A stretch of 40,320 bases of DNA from Clostridia bacterium. GTDB taxonomy: Bacteria > Bacillota > Clostridia > Christensenellales > CAG-138. The notes under the pieces were generated by a model. That model had not been told where the DNA came from. It ran no database searches and was given only the letters and a program-made list of their open reading frames with translations. The position numbers were made by a program, and so were the translations under genes. This document shows positions 1 through 7,558 of the stretch, piece after piece. Within the stretch, counting starts at the first letter, position 1, and the number at the start of each line of letters is the position of its first letter. The stretch is from the NCBI GenBank assembly GCA_017395105.1, contig JAFPWD010000003.1, forward strand, positions 1-40,320, in the 5' to 3' direction.

Positions 1-33
1 GGGTAAAACTACTTGATTTCCGCGTGCTTTCAT
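1..33 (-). CDS. IS1182-like transposase, N-terminal 11 codons (runs off left edge)
   Basis: Reading leftward from an ATG at 33, the only residues available are MKARGNQVVLP. The NQVVLP stretch resembles, from memory, the start of IS1182-family DDE transposases. An AGGGA ribosome site lies about 9 bases upstream and a good promoter lies at 77-105, so this looks like a true gene start. The C-terminus of an IS1182-type transposase at the right edge of the window, on the same strand, makes the reading more likely. Eleven codons are too few for certainty. It could be another gene start. Confidence 0.5.
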   Translation of the reverse strand, partial: MKARGNQVVLP

Positions 34-76
34 TGTACAATATCCCTGCTTTCTGTCTGTTTTTTTCGCTAAACTA

Positions 77-105
77 ATTATACATGAAAGCAGCAAACCG
101 GGCAA
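77..105 (-). promoter_or_regulatory. Promoter TTGCCC-N17-TATAAT
   Basis: Read on the minus strand, TTGCCC (100-105) is followed by a 17-base spacer and TATAAT (77-82). It would start transcription about 40 bases before the ATG at 33, which fits the putative transposase gene. Confidence 0.5.
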
Positions 106-132
106 CCCTTGCGGATCGCCCGGTCTTGTTTT
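97..132 (+). terminator. Hairpin with T-rich tail
   Basis: ACCGGGC (97-103) pairs with GCCCGGT (118-124) and is followed by CTTGTTTT on the plus strand. It could terminate a plus-strand gene ending left of the window, or block transcription running into the IS. A second short hairpin (GGGGCT 136-141 with AGCCCC 151-156) follows. Confidence 0.4.
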
Positions 133-203
133 ATTGGGGCTTAATGCAACAGCCCCTACTTTACTTGAAAGGTTTTTGAGCGATCTATCATTGCATGCGA
201 TGC

Positions 204-1019
204 TCACTTGATCATGTTAAGCAGCATCCTCTCGGTCGCCCTCAGCTCCTCGCACTCCTCCCAGCCCTTGCCGATATGGGTCTTCGGGCGGCGTGCGCCG
301 TGGGAATCGCTGCCGCAGGTAACGAAGAGGCCGTTCTGCCTTGCAAGCGTTGCAAAGAGCCGCTTTTCGCCCTCTGTGGAAGTGCCGTAAAACGCCTCCA
401 CGCCGCGAATGCCAAGCTTTTTCATATCAGAGATCAGCGCTGCGGGGTCAATGCGCATCTTCATCGGGTGCGCGATAACGGCGATGCCGCCCGCGGCTTC
501 GATTATGCCGATGACCTCTTCGGGGCGCGGATGCTGCTGATGAATATATGCGATCTTCCCTCGCCCGAGTATGCGCTCGAAAGCATCACCCGTGCTTCCT
601 GCAAAGCGCAGCTTCACGAGTGCTTCGGCGTAGTTTGCCCGCGTGGTTGCGCCTCGGCTCGATTCAAGAACGGAGGAAACATCCATGCCAAGCTCGGCAA
701 GGCGCGCCGTCAGCTTTTCGTTTCTTTCGTCGCGCAACTCTATTTTTCTTTCCATGAGCGCCTTAAAATCGGGGTTTTCGCAATCGATTCCAAGCGCTAA
801 AATATGAAGCGTGTCCTCATAATCCGCTTCGATCTCGCAGCCCGCGAGAAAGGGAAGACCGAGCTCGAGCGCGCGCTTTTGAGCCTCGGGCAATCCGATA
901 ACGGTGTCGTGATCGGTCAGCGCGAAAAGGTCGAGCCCCGCCGCCTTCGCGTTTTCGACCACCGCTGCGGGCGCGTCCGCTCCGTCCGAGCAGTATGAAT
1001 GGGTGTGGATATCGAACAA
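204..1019 (-). CDS. PHP-domain metal-dependent phosphoesterase (TrpH/YciV-like)
   Basis: This 271-residue protein has the PHP family pattern. HTHS gives His5 and His7, Asp12 follows, TDHDT lies at 35-39, and Glu62 is in GCEIEADYE with a His near 72. IAHPMKM lies in the second half and CGSDSHG near the C-terminus. These are the usual ligands of the trinuclear metal site. Relatives include RNase AM/3',5'-nucleoside bisphosphate phosphatase (YciV), which removes nucleotides from 5' ends of RNA or hydrolyses pAp. The exact substrate cannot be read here. The start is a TTG, with AAGGAGA about 7 bases upstream. It is probably cytoplasmic, since no signal peptide is seen. It is transcribed divergently from the DUF4253-like gene. 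Confidence 0.85.
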   Translation of the reverse strand: MFDIHTHSYCSDGADAPAAVVENAKAAGLDLFALTDHDTVIGLPEAQKRALELGLPFLAGCEIEADYEDTLHILALGIDCENPDFKALMERKIELRDERNEKLTARLAELGMDVSSVLESSRGATTRANYAEALVKLRFAGSTGDAFERILGRGKIAYIHQQHPRPEEVIGIIEAAGGIAVIAHPMKMRIDPAALISDMKKLGIRGVEAFYGTSTEGEKRLFATLARQNGLFVTCGSDSHGARRPKTHIGKGWEECEELRATERMLLNMIK

Positions 1020-1109
1020 CTTGTCTTCTCCTTTCGCCGTGCCTTCGCATCTTTTCTTCCTGCCGCATTATTATACACCCTCGGGGCGAAAAAATAAACG
1101 CCCGAGCGA

Positions 1110-1138
1110 TTGACCGCAGGGCGCGAATGCGCTATAAT
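1110..1138 (+). promoter_or_regulatory. Promoter TTGACC-N17-TATAAT
   Basis: TTGACC (1110-1115), a 17-base spacer and TATAAT (1133-1138) lie 34 bases before the ATG at 1173. A less regular minus-strand -10 (TATAAT, 1070-1075) for the PHP gene overlaps the same intergenic space. Confidence 0.65.
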
Positions 1139-1172
1139 TCGGTTTGGAAAACTATGAAAAACGGTGGAAAAC

Positions 1173-1910
1173 ATGAATCTTTTCGACGATATCTACAATA
1201 AACGCGCAAAAAAGAAAGCGGAGGATGAGTTCACAGCTTGCTTGGATGCGCTCGGCTATCCCTATCGCCTGCTTGAAGGCGGCATGGACGAGCGCGGGAT
1301 AATTGAGAAGTACGCATCGGAGCTTGAAAAGGGCGATCAGGAGGGATATTTCCCCGTGCTTGCGCCATATGAAAGGATACTTTTCGAGCTGATCGAGCAA
1401 AACCGCGCGGAAGGCATCGCTGCTTCGGACTTGCTGAACGGCGCGGAGGTTTTCGCAAAAAGGCTTGAAAAATACTCGCTTTGCGGCGAAAGCTGCGCAA
1501 ACGGCGGTTTTTCCGCACTCGAGAGCTTTTCGCTGCTCTTCACCGAGTTTACCAAAAGCTTTCGTATGTGCGCGCTTATCCTTCTGCCGACGGATAAGCC
1601 GTGGGAGGCGGCGTTCCTGCTGCCATTCGGCGGCAGCGGCAACTGCCCTGCGCCGCGTGAAATGGCGGCGATGCTCAAGCTTTGGAACGAAAAATACGGC
1701 GCTGTTCCCGCGGTTTTTTCGGGTGAAGCGCTGGAAATTTACCTTCCCCATCCGCTCAAGGATACGGAGCTTCGCGAGGCGGCGGGGGAGATAGCCGCGT
1801 TTTTGGGGCATATCCATGACGGCTCAAACGAGGCGCTTTCGCGCTTTATAACGGAAGCTCGGGATAAATGCGTTTGGCGTTTTTCGTGGCAGCTTACGAA
1901 CCGATTTTAA
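1173..1910 (+). CDS. DUF4253-like protein
   Basis: This is a 245-residue cytoplasmic-looking protein with no signal or membrane segment. The part around residues 140-185 (KPWEAAFLLPFGG, then a CP pair, WNEKYGAVPAVF and LEIYLP) matches, from memory, the conserved core of DUF4253 proteins. Their function is unknown, and they often occur in toxin-immunity or housekeeping contexts. The ATG at 1173 was chosen over the GTG at 1164 because GGTGGA sits at proper distance before it, and the GTG would lie inside that site. It has its own promoter (1110-1138) and a terminator after it, so it is probably a single-gene unit. Family assignment is by motif memory only. Confidence 0.6.
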   Translation: MNLFDDIYNKRAKKKAEDEFTACLDALGYPYRLLEGGMDERGIIEKYASELEKGDQEGYFPVLAPYERILFELIEQNRAEGIAASDLLNGAEVFAKRLEKYSLCGESCANGGFSALESFSLLFTEFTKSFRMCALILLPTDKPWEAAFLLPFGGSGNCPAPREMAAMLKLWNEKYGAVPAVFSGEALEIYLPHPLKDTELREAAGEIAAFLGHIHDGSNEALSRFITEARDKCVWRFSWQLTNRF

Positions 1911-1934
1911 CGAAACCTATAAAAATATGCTTTA

Positions 1935-1972
1935 AAGCCGATAGCGGATTTGCGCTTTCGGCTTGTGTTTTA
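1935..1972 (+). terminator. Rho-independent terminator after the DUF4253-like gene
   Basis: AAGCCG and AGCG pair with CGCT and CGGCTT around a short loop, interrupted by a small internal mismatch. GTGTTTTAG follows. It lies about 25 bases past the stop. Confidence 0.55.
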
Positions 1973-2017
1973 GCCGCTTGCTCAACCAATATTTGTTTTT
2001 TATCAAGTTTGCCTCCA

Positions 2018-2046
2018 TTGAATTCAACCCAAAGTTTTGATATTAT
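2018..2046 (+). promoter_or_regulatory. Promoter TTGAAT-N17-TATTAT for the XRE/ABC operon
   Basis: TTGAAT (2018-2023), a 17-base spacer and TATTAT (2041-2046) lie upstream. The roughly 90-base leader before the ATG at 2144 contains a GC-rich foldback (GCTTCG near 2070 with CGAAGC near 2100, enclosing GCGGG/CCCGC). That could be an operator or a leader structure. Confidence 0.5.
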
Positions 2047-2143
2047 ACAACTGTAATTTGAAAACGCTTCGCGCGGCGCGGGTGGTATTCCCGCCAAAAC
2101 GAAGCGCCCACCCTCAAAAATCGAAGCAAGGAGCTTAAAAAAT

Positions 2144-2413
2144 ATGAATATCGGAAGCAATATCGCACGGCTTCGCCGCGAAATGGGGCTTACTCAGGAG
2201 CAGCTTGGAAATCTCGTTTCGGTTTCGGCGCAGGCGGTCAGCAAATGGGAAAACGGCGGAATGCCCGATACGGAGCTTATCTCCGCCATCGCGGACGCGC
2301 TGCACGTTACCATCGACACGCTCTTTGGGCGCGAGGACGTGAAAAGCGCGGATATGCAGGAGCTGTTTCAGGCAAGGAGTGAAGCAAACGATGGAAACAA
2401 AGGCGATAAATAA
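2144..2413 (+). CDS. XRE-family HTH transcriptional regulator
   Basis: This 89-residue protein has an N-terminal Cro/C1-type helix-turn-helix at about residues 5-60. LTQEQLGNLVSVSAQAVSKW gives the turn and recognition helix, followed by the typical GGMPDTELISAIADAL segment. There is no effector domain beyond a short charged tail. AAGGAG precedes the ATG. Its 3' end overlaps the ABC exporter gene by 23 bases, so the two are translationally coupled. It probably controls its own operon, a common arrangement for Clostridial drug or peptide exporters. The inducer is unknown. Confidence 0.9.
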   Translation: MNIGSNIARLRREMGLTQEQLGNLVSVSAQAVSKWENGGMPDTELISAIADALHVTIDTLFGREDVKSADMQELFQARSEANDGNKGDK

Positions 2414-4160
2414 GCCAGCGGATAAGACTGATAAAAAGGTCAAGCCGCCAAAGCCCGTCAAGAGCACCGCATCAAGAGAGCTTTTCGCCTCGTTTTATGA
2501 GCGAAATAGGCTGAAACTTGTATTCGCGGTCGTGCTTCAAGTCATGACCGCCGCCACGGGAGCCGTGATCTCATGGATACTCGGAGCCGTTGTGGATATT
2601 ATTGCCGGCGGCTCGGGCGAAGGGCTGGGGCGCATCGCAATCGCAACGGCGGTGTTTCTGCCTGCAATATTCATTATTGAAGCGCTCGGTCAGCGCACCA
2701 AAGCATGCTTTGTGCATAAGGGCATAAAGCAGTATAAGAATACGGCATTTTCATTGCTCGCCAAAAAGGGCATCGGCGCTTTCGCGAATGAAAACACGGG
2801 GGGCTATCTCTCGGCGTTCACAAACGATGCCGCCTCCATCGAGGACAATTACCTCAACCGCACCGTGCTGCTCGTTTACTACATTTTTTCGTTCGCAATC
2901 TCCCTTGGCATGATGGTCTATTACAGCCCGCTAATGACACTTATCGTTATCGGTTTGAGCATCGTTCCGATCGTAAGCACTATCGCTATGGGCGGCGGGC
3001 TTAAAAAGCGCGAAAAGCGCGTTTCGGATAAGAACGAAGCTTTCACATCCCGCGTGAAGGACCTTCTCGGCGGCTTCTCGGTCATCAAGGCGTTTAAGGC
3101 GGAAAAGCAGGCAAAAGCGCTTTTTGTTTCCGAAAACGGGGAAATCGAGGAAGCGAAATGCAGCCGCAGAAGCTTTGCCGGTATGATAAACGCGCTCTCC
3201 GCTTCTGCGGGCGGCGTTGTGCAGTTCGGCATATTCCTGATAGGCGCGATCTTTGCTCTGCGCGGCGATATCACGGCGGGTACGGTTTTGATTTTCATCA
3301 ATCTTTGCAGCTTTGTTCTCCAGCCGGTTCAAGCGGTGCCGGAATACATAGCAAGCCGCGGCGCGGCAAAGGCGCTTGTGTATAAGCTTGCCGATAAGCT
3401 TGAGGATAACCAATCCGAAGCGGGCGGCGAGGTCATAAACAGCCTTGAGCGAGGCATCGAGGTAAAGGAGCTCGGCTTCGGCTATGAGGAGGATAAGCCG
3501 GTGCTTCAAAACCTTTCCTATCGCTTCGAGGCGGGCAGAAAATACGCGCTCGTGGGTTTTTCGGGCAGCGGCAAGACCACGCTTTTGAACCTTATGATGG
3601 GCGCATACGATAATTACAGCGGCTCTCTCGCGGTGGGCGGAGTCGAGCTGAAAAACGCCGATATGAACAGCCTTTACGAAAGCGTAAGCCTTATAAATCA
3701 AAGCGTTTTCCTCTTTGACGACACGATAAGAAACAATATCACGATGTTCTCCGAGTTTCCGAAGGAGGCGGTCGATTCAGCGATACGCCGTGCGGGGCTT
3801 GAAAGGGTGATAGCCGAGCGCGGGGAAAGTTACCTCTGCGGCGAAAACGGCGTAAACCTATCGGGCGGCGAACGCCAGCGCATCAGTATAGCCCGCGCGC
3901 TCATCAAAAACGCCTCGGTGCTGCTTGTGGACGAAGCCACCAGCGCGCTCGATAACGAGACTGCGAGCCTCGTTTCAAACGAGATACTTTCGCTCGACGG
4001 CATAACGGGCATAGTGGTTACGCACCGCCTTGAAGCAAGCCTGCTTAAAAAGTACGACGCAATACTCATGCTCAAAAACGGCAGCCTCGCTGAGGTCGGC
4101 TCCTTCGATGAGCTGATGAAGAAAAAGGGGCAGTTCTACTCGCTGTTCACCGTGCAGTAA
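2391..4160 (+). CDS. ABC exporter, fused membrane and ATPase domains (MsbA/MDR type)
   Basis: This half-transporter of about 589 residues must dimerise. The N-terminal half (about 35-320) carries six hydrophobic segments of an ABC type-1 exporter fold. The C-terminal ATPase shows Walker A (GFSGSGKTT, about 388-396), a Q-loop (LINQSVFLF), the signature LSGGERQR (about 488), Walker B (VLLVDEA, about 509) and the H-loop His in VVTHR (about 543). All catalytic residues are present. The ATG at 2391 is preferred over the GTG at 2379, because the GTG lies within the AAGGAG site. The gene overlaps the regulator gene upstream. The substrate is unknown; a lipid, drug or peptide is possible. A shared terminator follows. 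Confidence 0.9.
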   Translation: METKAINKPADKTDKKVKPPKPVKSTASRELFASFYERNRLKLVFAVVLQVMTAATGAVISWILGAVVDIIAGGSGEGLGRIAIATAVFLPAIFIIEALGQRTKACFVHKGIKQYKNTAFSLLAKKGIGAFANENTGGYLSAFTNDAASIEDNYLNRTVLLVYYIFSFAISLGMMVYYSPLMTLIVIGLSIVPIVSTIAMGGGLKKREKRVSDKNEAFTSRVKDLLGGFSVIKAFKAEKQAKALFVSENGEIEEAKCSRRSFAGMINALSASAGGVVQFGIFLIGAIFALRGDITAGTVLIFINLCSFVLQPVQAVPEYIASRGAAKALVYKLADKLEDNQSEAGGEVINSLERGIEVKELGFGYEEDKPVLQNLSYRFEAGRKYALVGFSGSGKTTLLNLMMGAYDNYSGSLAVGGVELKNADMNSLYESVSLINQSVFLFDDTIRNNITMFSEFPKEAVDSAIRRAGLERVIAERGESYLCGENGVNLSGGERQRISIARALIKNASVLLVDEATSALDNETASLVSNEILSLDGITGIVVTHRLEASLLKKYDAILMLKNGSLAEVGSFDELMKKKGQFYSLFTVQ

Positions 4161-4179
4161 AATCGCTACCATATAGAAT

Positions 4180-4207
4180 AAAAAGCGCTGTTTTCACGGC
4201 GCTTTTT
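4180..4207. terminator. Bidirectional terminator between convergent genes
   Basis: AAAAAGCGC and GCGCTTTTT flank a 10-base loop. A-runs and T-runs on both sides serve the ABC gene (plus) and the small XRE gene (minus, stop at 4232). Confidence 0.75.
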
Positions 4208-4231
4208 GCGTTTAAAACCTTGCTTTAAATA

Positions 4232-4459
4232 TTATTCGCTGTCGCTCTCGGAATCGGGATCGTATTCGAGTATGTCCCCGGGCTGGCATGAGAGCGCCTC
4301 GCATATCGCTTCAAGCGTTGAGAAGCGAATCGCGCTTATCCTGCCTGTTTTCATCTTGGAGAGGTTGACGTTTGAAACGCCCACCCTGTCCGAAAGCTCC
4401 TTCAGGCTGATCTTGCGATCCGCCATAACGCGGTCAAGCCGTAAAATAATTTTGCCCAT
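4232..4459 (-). CDS. Small XRE-family regulator (YozG-like)
   Basis: This 75-residue protein is almost entirely one HTH domain. LKELSDRVGVSNVNLSKMK is the helix-turn-helix, followed by IRFSTLEAICEALSCQPGDI, which is typical of the short YozG/HTH_26 group. An acidic tail ends the protein. The ATG at 4459 follows a GAGGCGG ribosome site and lies 7 bases past the stop of the DUF2975 gene, so the pair form one operon. Such regulators are commonly paired with DUF2975 membrane proteins. It is the likely binder of the TATCGTTAAT-type repeats in the operon promoter (inference). Confidence 0.85.
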   Translation of the reverse strand: MGKIILRLDRVMADRKISLKELSDRVGVSNVNLSKMKTGRISAIRFSTLEAICEALSCQPGDILEYDPDSESDSE

Positions 4460-4466
4460 AGCCGCC

Positions 4467-5075
4467 TCACAAAGTTTCGTCGGACTGTCGTTGAAGCTCC
4501 TCGCCGTACATGAAAACGAACGAGAGGAACGCAAGCACAAGACCGGGAATGATGAACCACAAGAATTTTGGACGGATACCGTCCGAGATGCTTTCTACGG
4601 CAGTCATATTGAATATGCGTTCAAGGTCACAGCACCCGACCTCGAGGGAGCGCGTGAGCGCCGAAACCACCTCGATTATAAAGCCCGCGATAAAGGTCGT
4701 GCGGCTGAGCTTCATTATTTTCTTTGAAACGCCGCTTTCAAAGGGCCGCCCCTCCTTCATCGGAACGAGGAGCTCGCGAACAATGCCGATGAAGTACCGA
4801 GCCGCGCCGAAAATGATGATGTACGCCGTGAGCTTGATCACAAAGGTGGATTTGACCCGCGCCATATCGACGTATTCCATGCCGTCGCCGCTGAGCCGGA
4901 TCTCAATAACGCCGAGGTTCAGCCTTCCCGCATCAGCGATCATCTTTTCGCCGCGAACGGTAACGAGCACTCCGAAAACAGCGCAAACTATCGCCGCCGC
5001 AACAAGAAGATGCTGAACGATCTTCAAGAACTTGTCAAGACCGTCCGACCAGTATTTGATCCTTCCGATACCCAT
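4467..5075 (-). CDS. DUF2975 family membrane protein
   Basis: This 202-residue protein has four hydrophobic segments at about 21-42, 80-100, 126-146 and 170-192. It also has the family-like segment PFESGVSKKIMKLSR between helices 2 and 3. Such proteins sit in the cytoplasmic membrane next to YozG-type regulators and may modulate them. No enzymatic motif is visible. AAGGAG lies before the ATG. It is the first gene of a two-gene operon with the XRE regulator. Confidence 0.8.
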   Translation of the reverse strand: MGIGRIKYWSDGLDKFLKIVQHLLVAAAIVCAVFGVLVTVRGEKMIADAGRLNLGVIEIRLSGDGMEYVDMARVKSTFVIKLTAYIIIFGAARYFIGIVRELLVPMKEGRPFESGVSKKIMKLSRTTFIAGFIIEVVSALTRSLEVGCCDLERIFNMTAVESISDGIRPKFLWFIIPGLVLAFLSFVFMYGEELQRQSDETL

Positions 5076-5102
5076 GAATAACTCTCCTTTATCATTGAAT
5101 AT

Positions 5103-5180
5103 TTATCGTTTATCATTAACCGATGAACGCATTATAAACCATTGGATTAACGATTGTCAAGAATAAATTAACGATAAACA
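5103..5180 (-). promoter_or_regulatory. Promoter TTGACA-N18-TATAAT with operator-like repeats
   Basis: On the minus strand, TTGACA (5155-5160), an 18-base spacer and TATAAT (5131-5136) form a near-consensus promoter. Copies of a TATCGTTAAT-like motif lie at about 5103-5119 (downstream of the -10, where two near-copies run in the opposite sense), 5144-5153 (inside the spacer) and 5167-5178 (upstream of -35). This spacing suggests autorepression by the small XRE protein of the operon. Confidence 0.6.
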
Positions 5181-5250
5181 TAAATTTATTTGCTATGAGC
5201 GTAAGAATCGTAAACTCAAATATCCGAGAAAAAACCGTGTAAATAAATAA

Positions 5251-5310
5251 GAAATGCCGCGAAGGGCATTTCAACCTAAGCTATTCACCATTCAATATTC
5301 ATCATTCATT
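5251..5310 (-). repeat. Dispersed 3'-end repeat, copy A (after truA)
   Basis: Read on the minus strand, it starts in the truA stop (TGAATGATGAATATTGAATG...) and continues to a GAAATGCC/GGCATTTC hairpin. One base pair of the stem differs from other copies on both arms (compensatory). It is AT-rich after the hairpin and probably serves as terminator. Confidence 0.65.
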
Positions 5311-6109
5311 CGCTTCCGACTGCGTTCCGCTTCAAAACCTCATCCGTATCAAACTCATCGTATTCCACGCGCCAAAGCGTGAGCCCGTGCGCGGGCGCGG
5401 TGTCGCCTGCGTTTTCGCGGCTCGGGCTATTAAGCGCGTTTTCAATGAGTGAAGCATCCTCATAGCCCTGACCGATGCGCAGCATGGTTCCGACCATTAT
5501 GCGCACCATGTTGTAAAGAAAGCCGCTGCCAGCAACGTCGTAATAAAGCATCTCGCCCTCGCGATGCCATTCGGACTTATAGATAGTGCGCACGGTCGTG
5601 GCCGCCTTGCTGCCCACCGCCTTGAACGCGGCGAAATCATGCGTTCCGAGAAAGAGCCGCGCCGCGGCGTTCAGCCTGTCAAGATCGAGCTTATTGTAGA
5701 TATGAAGTGCGCGCCGAGAGAGGAACGCCGAATCGTGAACGGTGTTCAAAACGGCATAGCGGTAATGCTTTTTTCGCACCGAAAAGCGGGAGTGGAACTC
5801 GTTTTCGCCAGCTTCCTCGCCGGGGAGCGCGAGGCTGCCCTTGATGCGGATATCCTTGGGCAGATAGGTATTCAGCGCGAACGCGAATTTATCCGCCGGG
5901 ATTCGGCTTTCGGTGTCGAAATGCGCCACCTGCGCACGCGCGTGAACGCCGCTGTCGGTGCGGCCCGAAGCGTGAAGCGTGCATTTTTCGCCCGTGAGCT
6001 TAAAAAGCGCCTCGCCCAAAACCTGCTGCACGGCGATGCCGTTCGGCTGGACTTGCCAGCCAACGTAGGCGCTTCCGTCGTATTCGATTACTAAAACTAT
6101 TCTATTCAA
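5306..6109 (-). CDS. truA: tRNA pseudouridine(38-40) synthase TruA
   Basis: This 267-residue protein modifies U38-U40 in the anticodon stem of tRNAs. It begins with the family pattern VLVIEYDGSAYVGWQ. The catalytic Asp is Asp52 in SGRTDSGVHA, and the GSGFLYNMVRIMVGT segment near residue 200 is also characteristic. Length is normal for the family. The start is a TTG at 6109 without an obvious ribosome site, 27 bases after the alanyl-tRNA editing gene, so coupling to that gene is likely. The last residues and the TGA stop overlap the dispersed repeat copy A. The C-terminus may therefore have been changed by repeat insertion. Confidence 0.93.
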   Translation of the reverse strand: MNRIVLVIEYDGSAYVGWQVQPNGIAVQQVLGEALFKLTGEKCTLHASGRTDSGVHARAQVAHFDTESRIPADKFAFALNTYLPKDIRIKGSLALPGEEAGENEFHSRFSVRKKHYRYAVLNTVHDSAFLSRRALHIYNKLDLDRLNAAARLFLGTHDFAAFKAVGSKAATTVRTIYKSEWHREGEMLYYDVAGSGFLYNMVRIMVGTMLRIGQGYEDASLIENALNSPSRENAGDTAPAHGLTLWRVEYDEFDTDEVLKRNAVGSE

Positions 6110-6136
6110 AATAAACGGTTATTTGATTTACTTGAT

Positions 6137-7369
6137 TCAGCTTCCCGCCGCGATAAGATACCTTTTAAGCGATTCCGCCGTGCCCTCGTCGAGCCTTCTT
6201 TCGCTCCTGCCCTGCGCGAAAACGAGGCTTCCGCCGCCCTTGCCGCAAAGCGCGGCGTTCACAGCGGCGCAAAGCTCCTTCATGCTCAGCTTGAAGCCCG
6301 CAGAGCACGCCATGCGGTAGTCCGTGCCCTCGTTTGAAGCGGAGAAAACAAGCGCGGCAAAGGCGCTCTTTTCGGTCTCGGCAAGCTTGGAAACCTCCTC
6401 GCAGATGAGCTTGAGATCGTTTGCCCCAAGGCTCTCAAAAATGCCGAAAACGAGCCTCGCGCCGCCCTTCGTTTCGGCGGCTTTCATAAGCTCCTCGGCG
6501 GTTTTTGCGGCGAGCAGGGCGCTTTTTTGGCGAAGCTCGGATTTGAGTGCGATAAGCTCGTCCATCTGCTTGTAAACGGCGCTTGCAAGGTTCTCCCTCG
6601 AGGTCGAATACTTCCGCGCAAGCTCGCTCATCGCGGCGTGCTCCTCTATGGAAAGCTTTGCCGCGCGGTTGCCGCAGGCGAAGAAAAGCCGAGTGCCGCC
6701 CTTATAATGCTGCGCATCGGTTATTCGGATGGAGCCGACCATGCCCGTGGTATGCAGATGAGTGCCGCAGCAGGTGCAGGAATCCACCTTGCCGTGGTCG
6801 ATATAAACTATGCGCACCTCGCCAACGGCCTTTTCGGCGCGCTTGCGAAGGGTTCTGCTTGATGCGTCATCGCCATCGGTTATTTCGGTATGTACGCTTA
6901 AATTCGCACGAACAGCCTTGTTGGCTTCAATTTCAAGTGCCTCAAGCTGCTCCCTTTCGAGCGGAATATCGAGGTCGATGGTGCAGTAATCCTCCGCCAT
7001 GTGAAACCCCACGTTCTTCGCGGAAAAAAGCTTGCTTGCAAGCCCCGAAAGGATGTGCTCGCCCGTGTGCTGCTCGGCGTGATCGAGCCTTTTTTCAAGA
7101 TCGAGCCGCACGGATACGCGCTCGCCCACTTCAAACGGCGCATCAAGATAATGCACGGTCTCGCCGCTCTCGGTTTGGCAATCGAGTATCTTCGCGCTTT
7201 TTTTATCTGTAAATATCGTTCCGCCGTCAGCAAGCTGACCGCCGCCCTCGGGGAAGATGGGGGAGCGTGTCAAAACGACGGCAAATCTGCCGCCCTTCTC
7301 CGTGCAGGAAACCACCTCGGCGGAGCATTCGGTAACCGTTGGGTATTCGTAATAAAGAATCTCTGTCAT
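6137..7369 (-). CDS. Alanyl-tRNA editing protein (AlaX-L type, with DHHA1 domain)
   Basis: This 410-residue protein is homologous to the editing and C-terminal part of alanyl-tRNA synthetase. It hydrolyses Ser or Gly mischarged on tRNA-Ala in trans. The N-terminal beta-barrel carries PEGGGQLADGG (40-50). Zinc ligands are His101 and His105 in HTGEH, with a Cys/His pair in CTCCGTHLH near residue 190. The C-terminal third matches the DHHA1 domain, ending with a Gly-rich GKGGGSLVFAQG segment, and a helical region lies between. There is no aminoacylation domain, so this is a stand-alone factor. GGAGG precedes the ATG. It is the first gene of a likely operon with truA, both acting on tRNA. Confidence 0.9.
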   Translation of the reverse strand: MTEILYYEYPTVTECSAEVVSCTEKGGRFAVVLTRSPIFPEGGGQLADGGTIFTDKKSAKILDCQTESGETVHYLDAPFEVGERVSVRLDLEKRLDHAEQHTGEHILSGLASKLFSAKNVGFHMAEDYCTIDLDIPLEREQLEALEIEANKAVRANLSVHTEITDGDDASSRTLRKRAEKAVGEVRIVYIDHGKVDSCTCCGTHLHTTGMVGSIRITDAQHYKGGTRLFFACGNRAAKLSIEEHAAMSELARKYSTSRENLASAVYKQMDELIALKSELRQKSALLAAKTAEELMKAAETKGGARLVFGIFESLGANDLKLICEEVSKLAETEKSAFAALVFSASNEGTDYRMACSAGFKLSMKELCAAVNAALCGKGGGSLVFAQGRSERRLDEGTAESLKRYLIAAGS

Positions 7370-7405
7370 ATTCGCCTCCGGACGGGTTTTCTTTTTACTG
7401 CTGAT

Positions 7406-7434
7406 ATTTTACAATAGCACGTGGCTTTAGTCAA
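7406..7434 (-). promoter_or_regulatory. Promoter TTGACT-N17-TAAAAT
   Basis: Minus-strand TTGACT (7429-7434), a 17-base spacer and TAAAAT (7406-7411) lie 37 bases before the alanyl-tRNA editing gene. Confidence 0.65.
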
Positions 7435-7449
7435 CAGAAATGAACGCTC

Positions 7450-7477
7450 AAAAAAGGGAGAGCTATCGACTCTCCCG
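7450..7477 (-). terminator. Terminator after the 7559-8260 gene
   Basis: GGGAGAG and CTCTCCC form a stem with a 7-base loop (7456-7476). On the minus strand it is followed by TTTTTT. Confidence 0.7.
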
Positions 7478-7558
7478 CAAAACTACCGGTAACGGTTTGC
7501 TTTTAAACAACCTGAACTTAACGAGATATTCCGTTCGGCAGAATTTCCCTTCCACGAT

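Larger units (their letters stand above)
1..156 (-). mobile_element. 5' end of an IS1182-like insertion sequence (partial, boundary uncertain)
   Basis: This stretch holds a transposase start, its promoter and a hairpin. It may end at TGCAACAGCCCC (145-156), which read inward is GGGGCTGTTGCA, an IS-terminus-like sequence. The same 12 bases occur at 39974 near the right-hand IS, but there they belong to a terminator-like hairpin, so the boundary is a guess. The rest of the element lies outside the window. Confidence 0.4.

Noticed and set aside
195-800. Plus-strand frame of 201 codons opposite the PHP gene
   Set aside because: The minus strand has all PHP metal motifs in order; the plus frame shows nothing recognisable.
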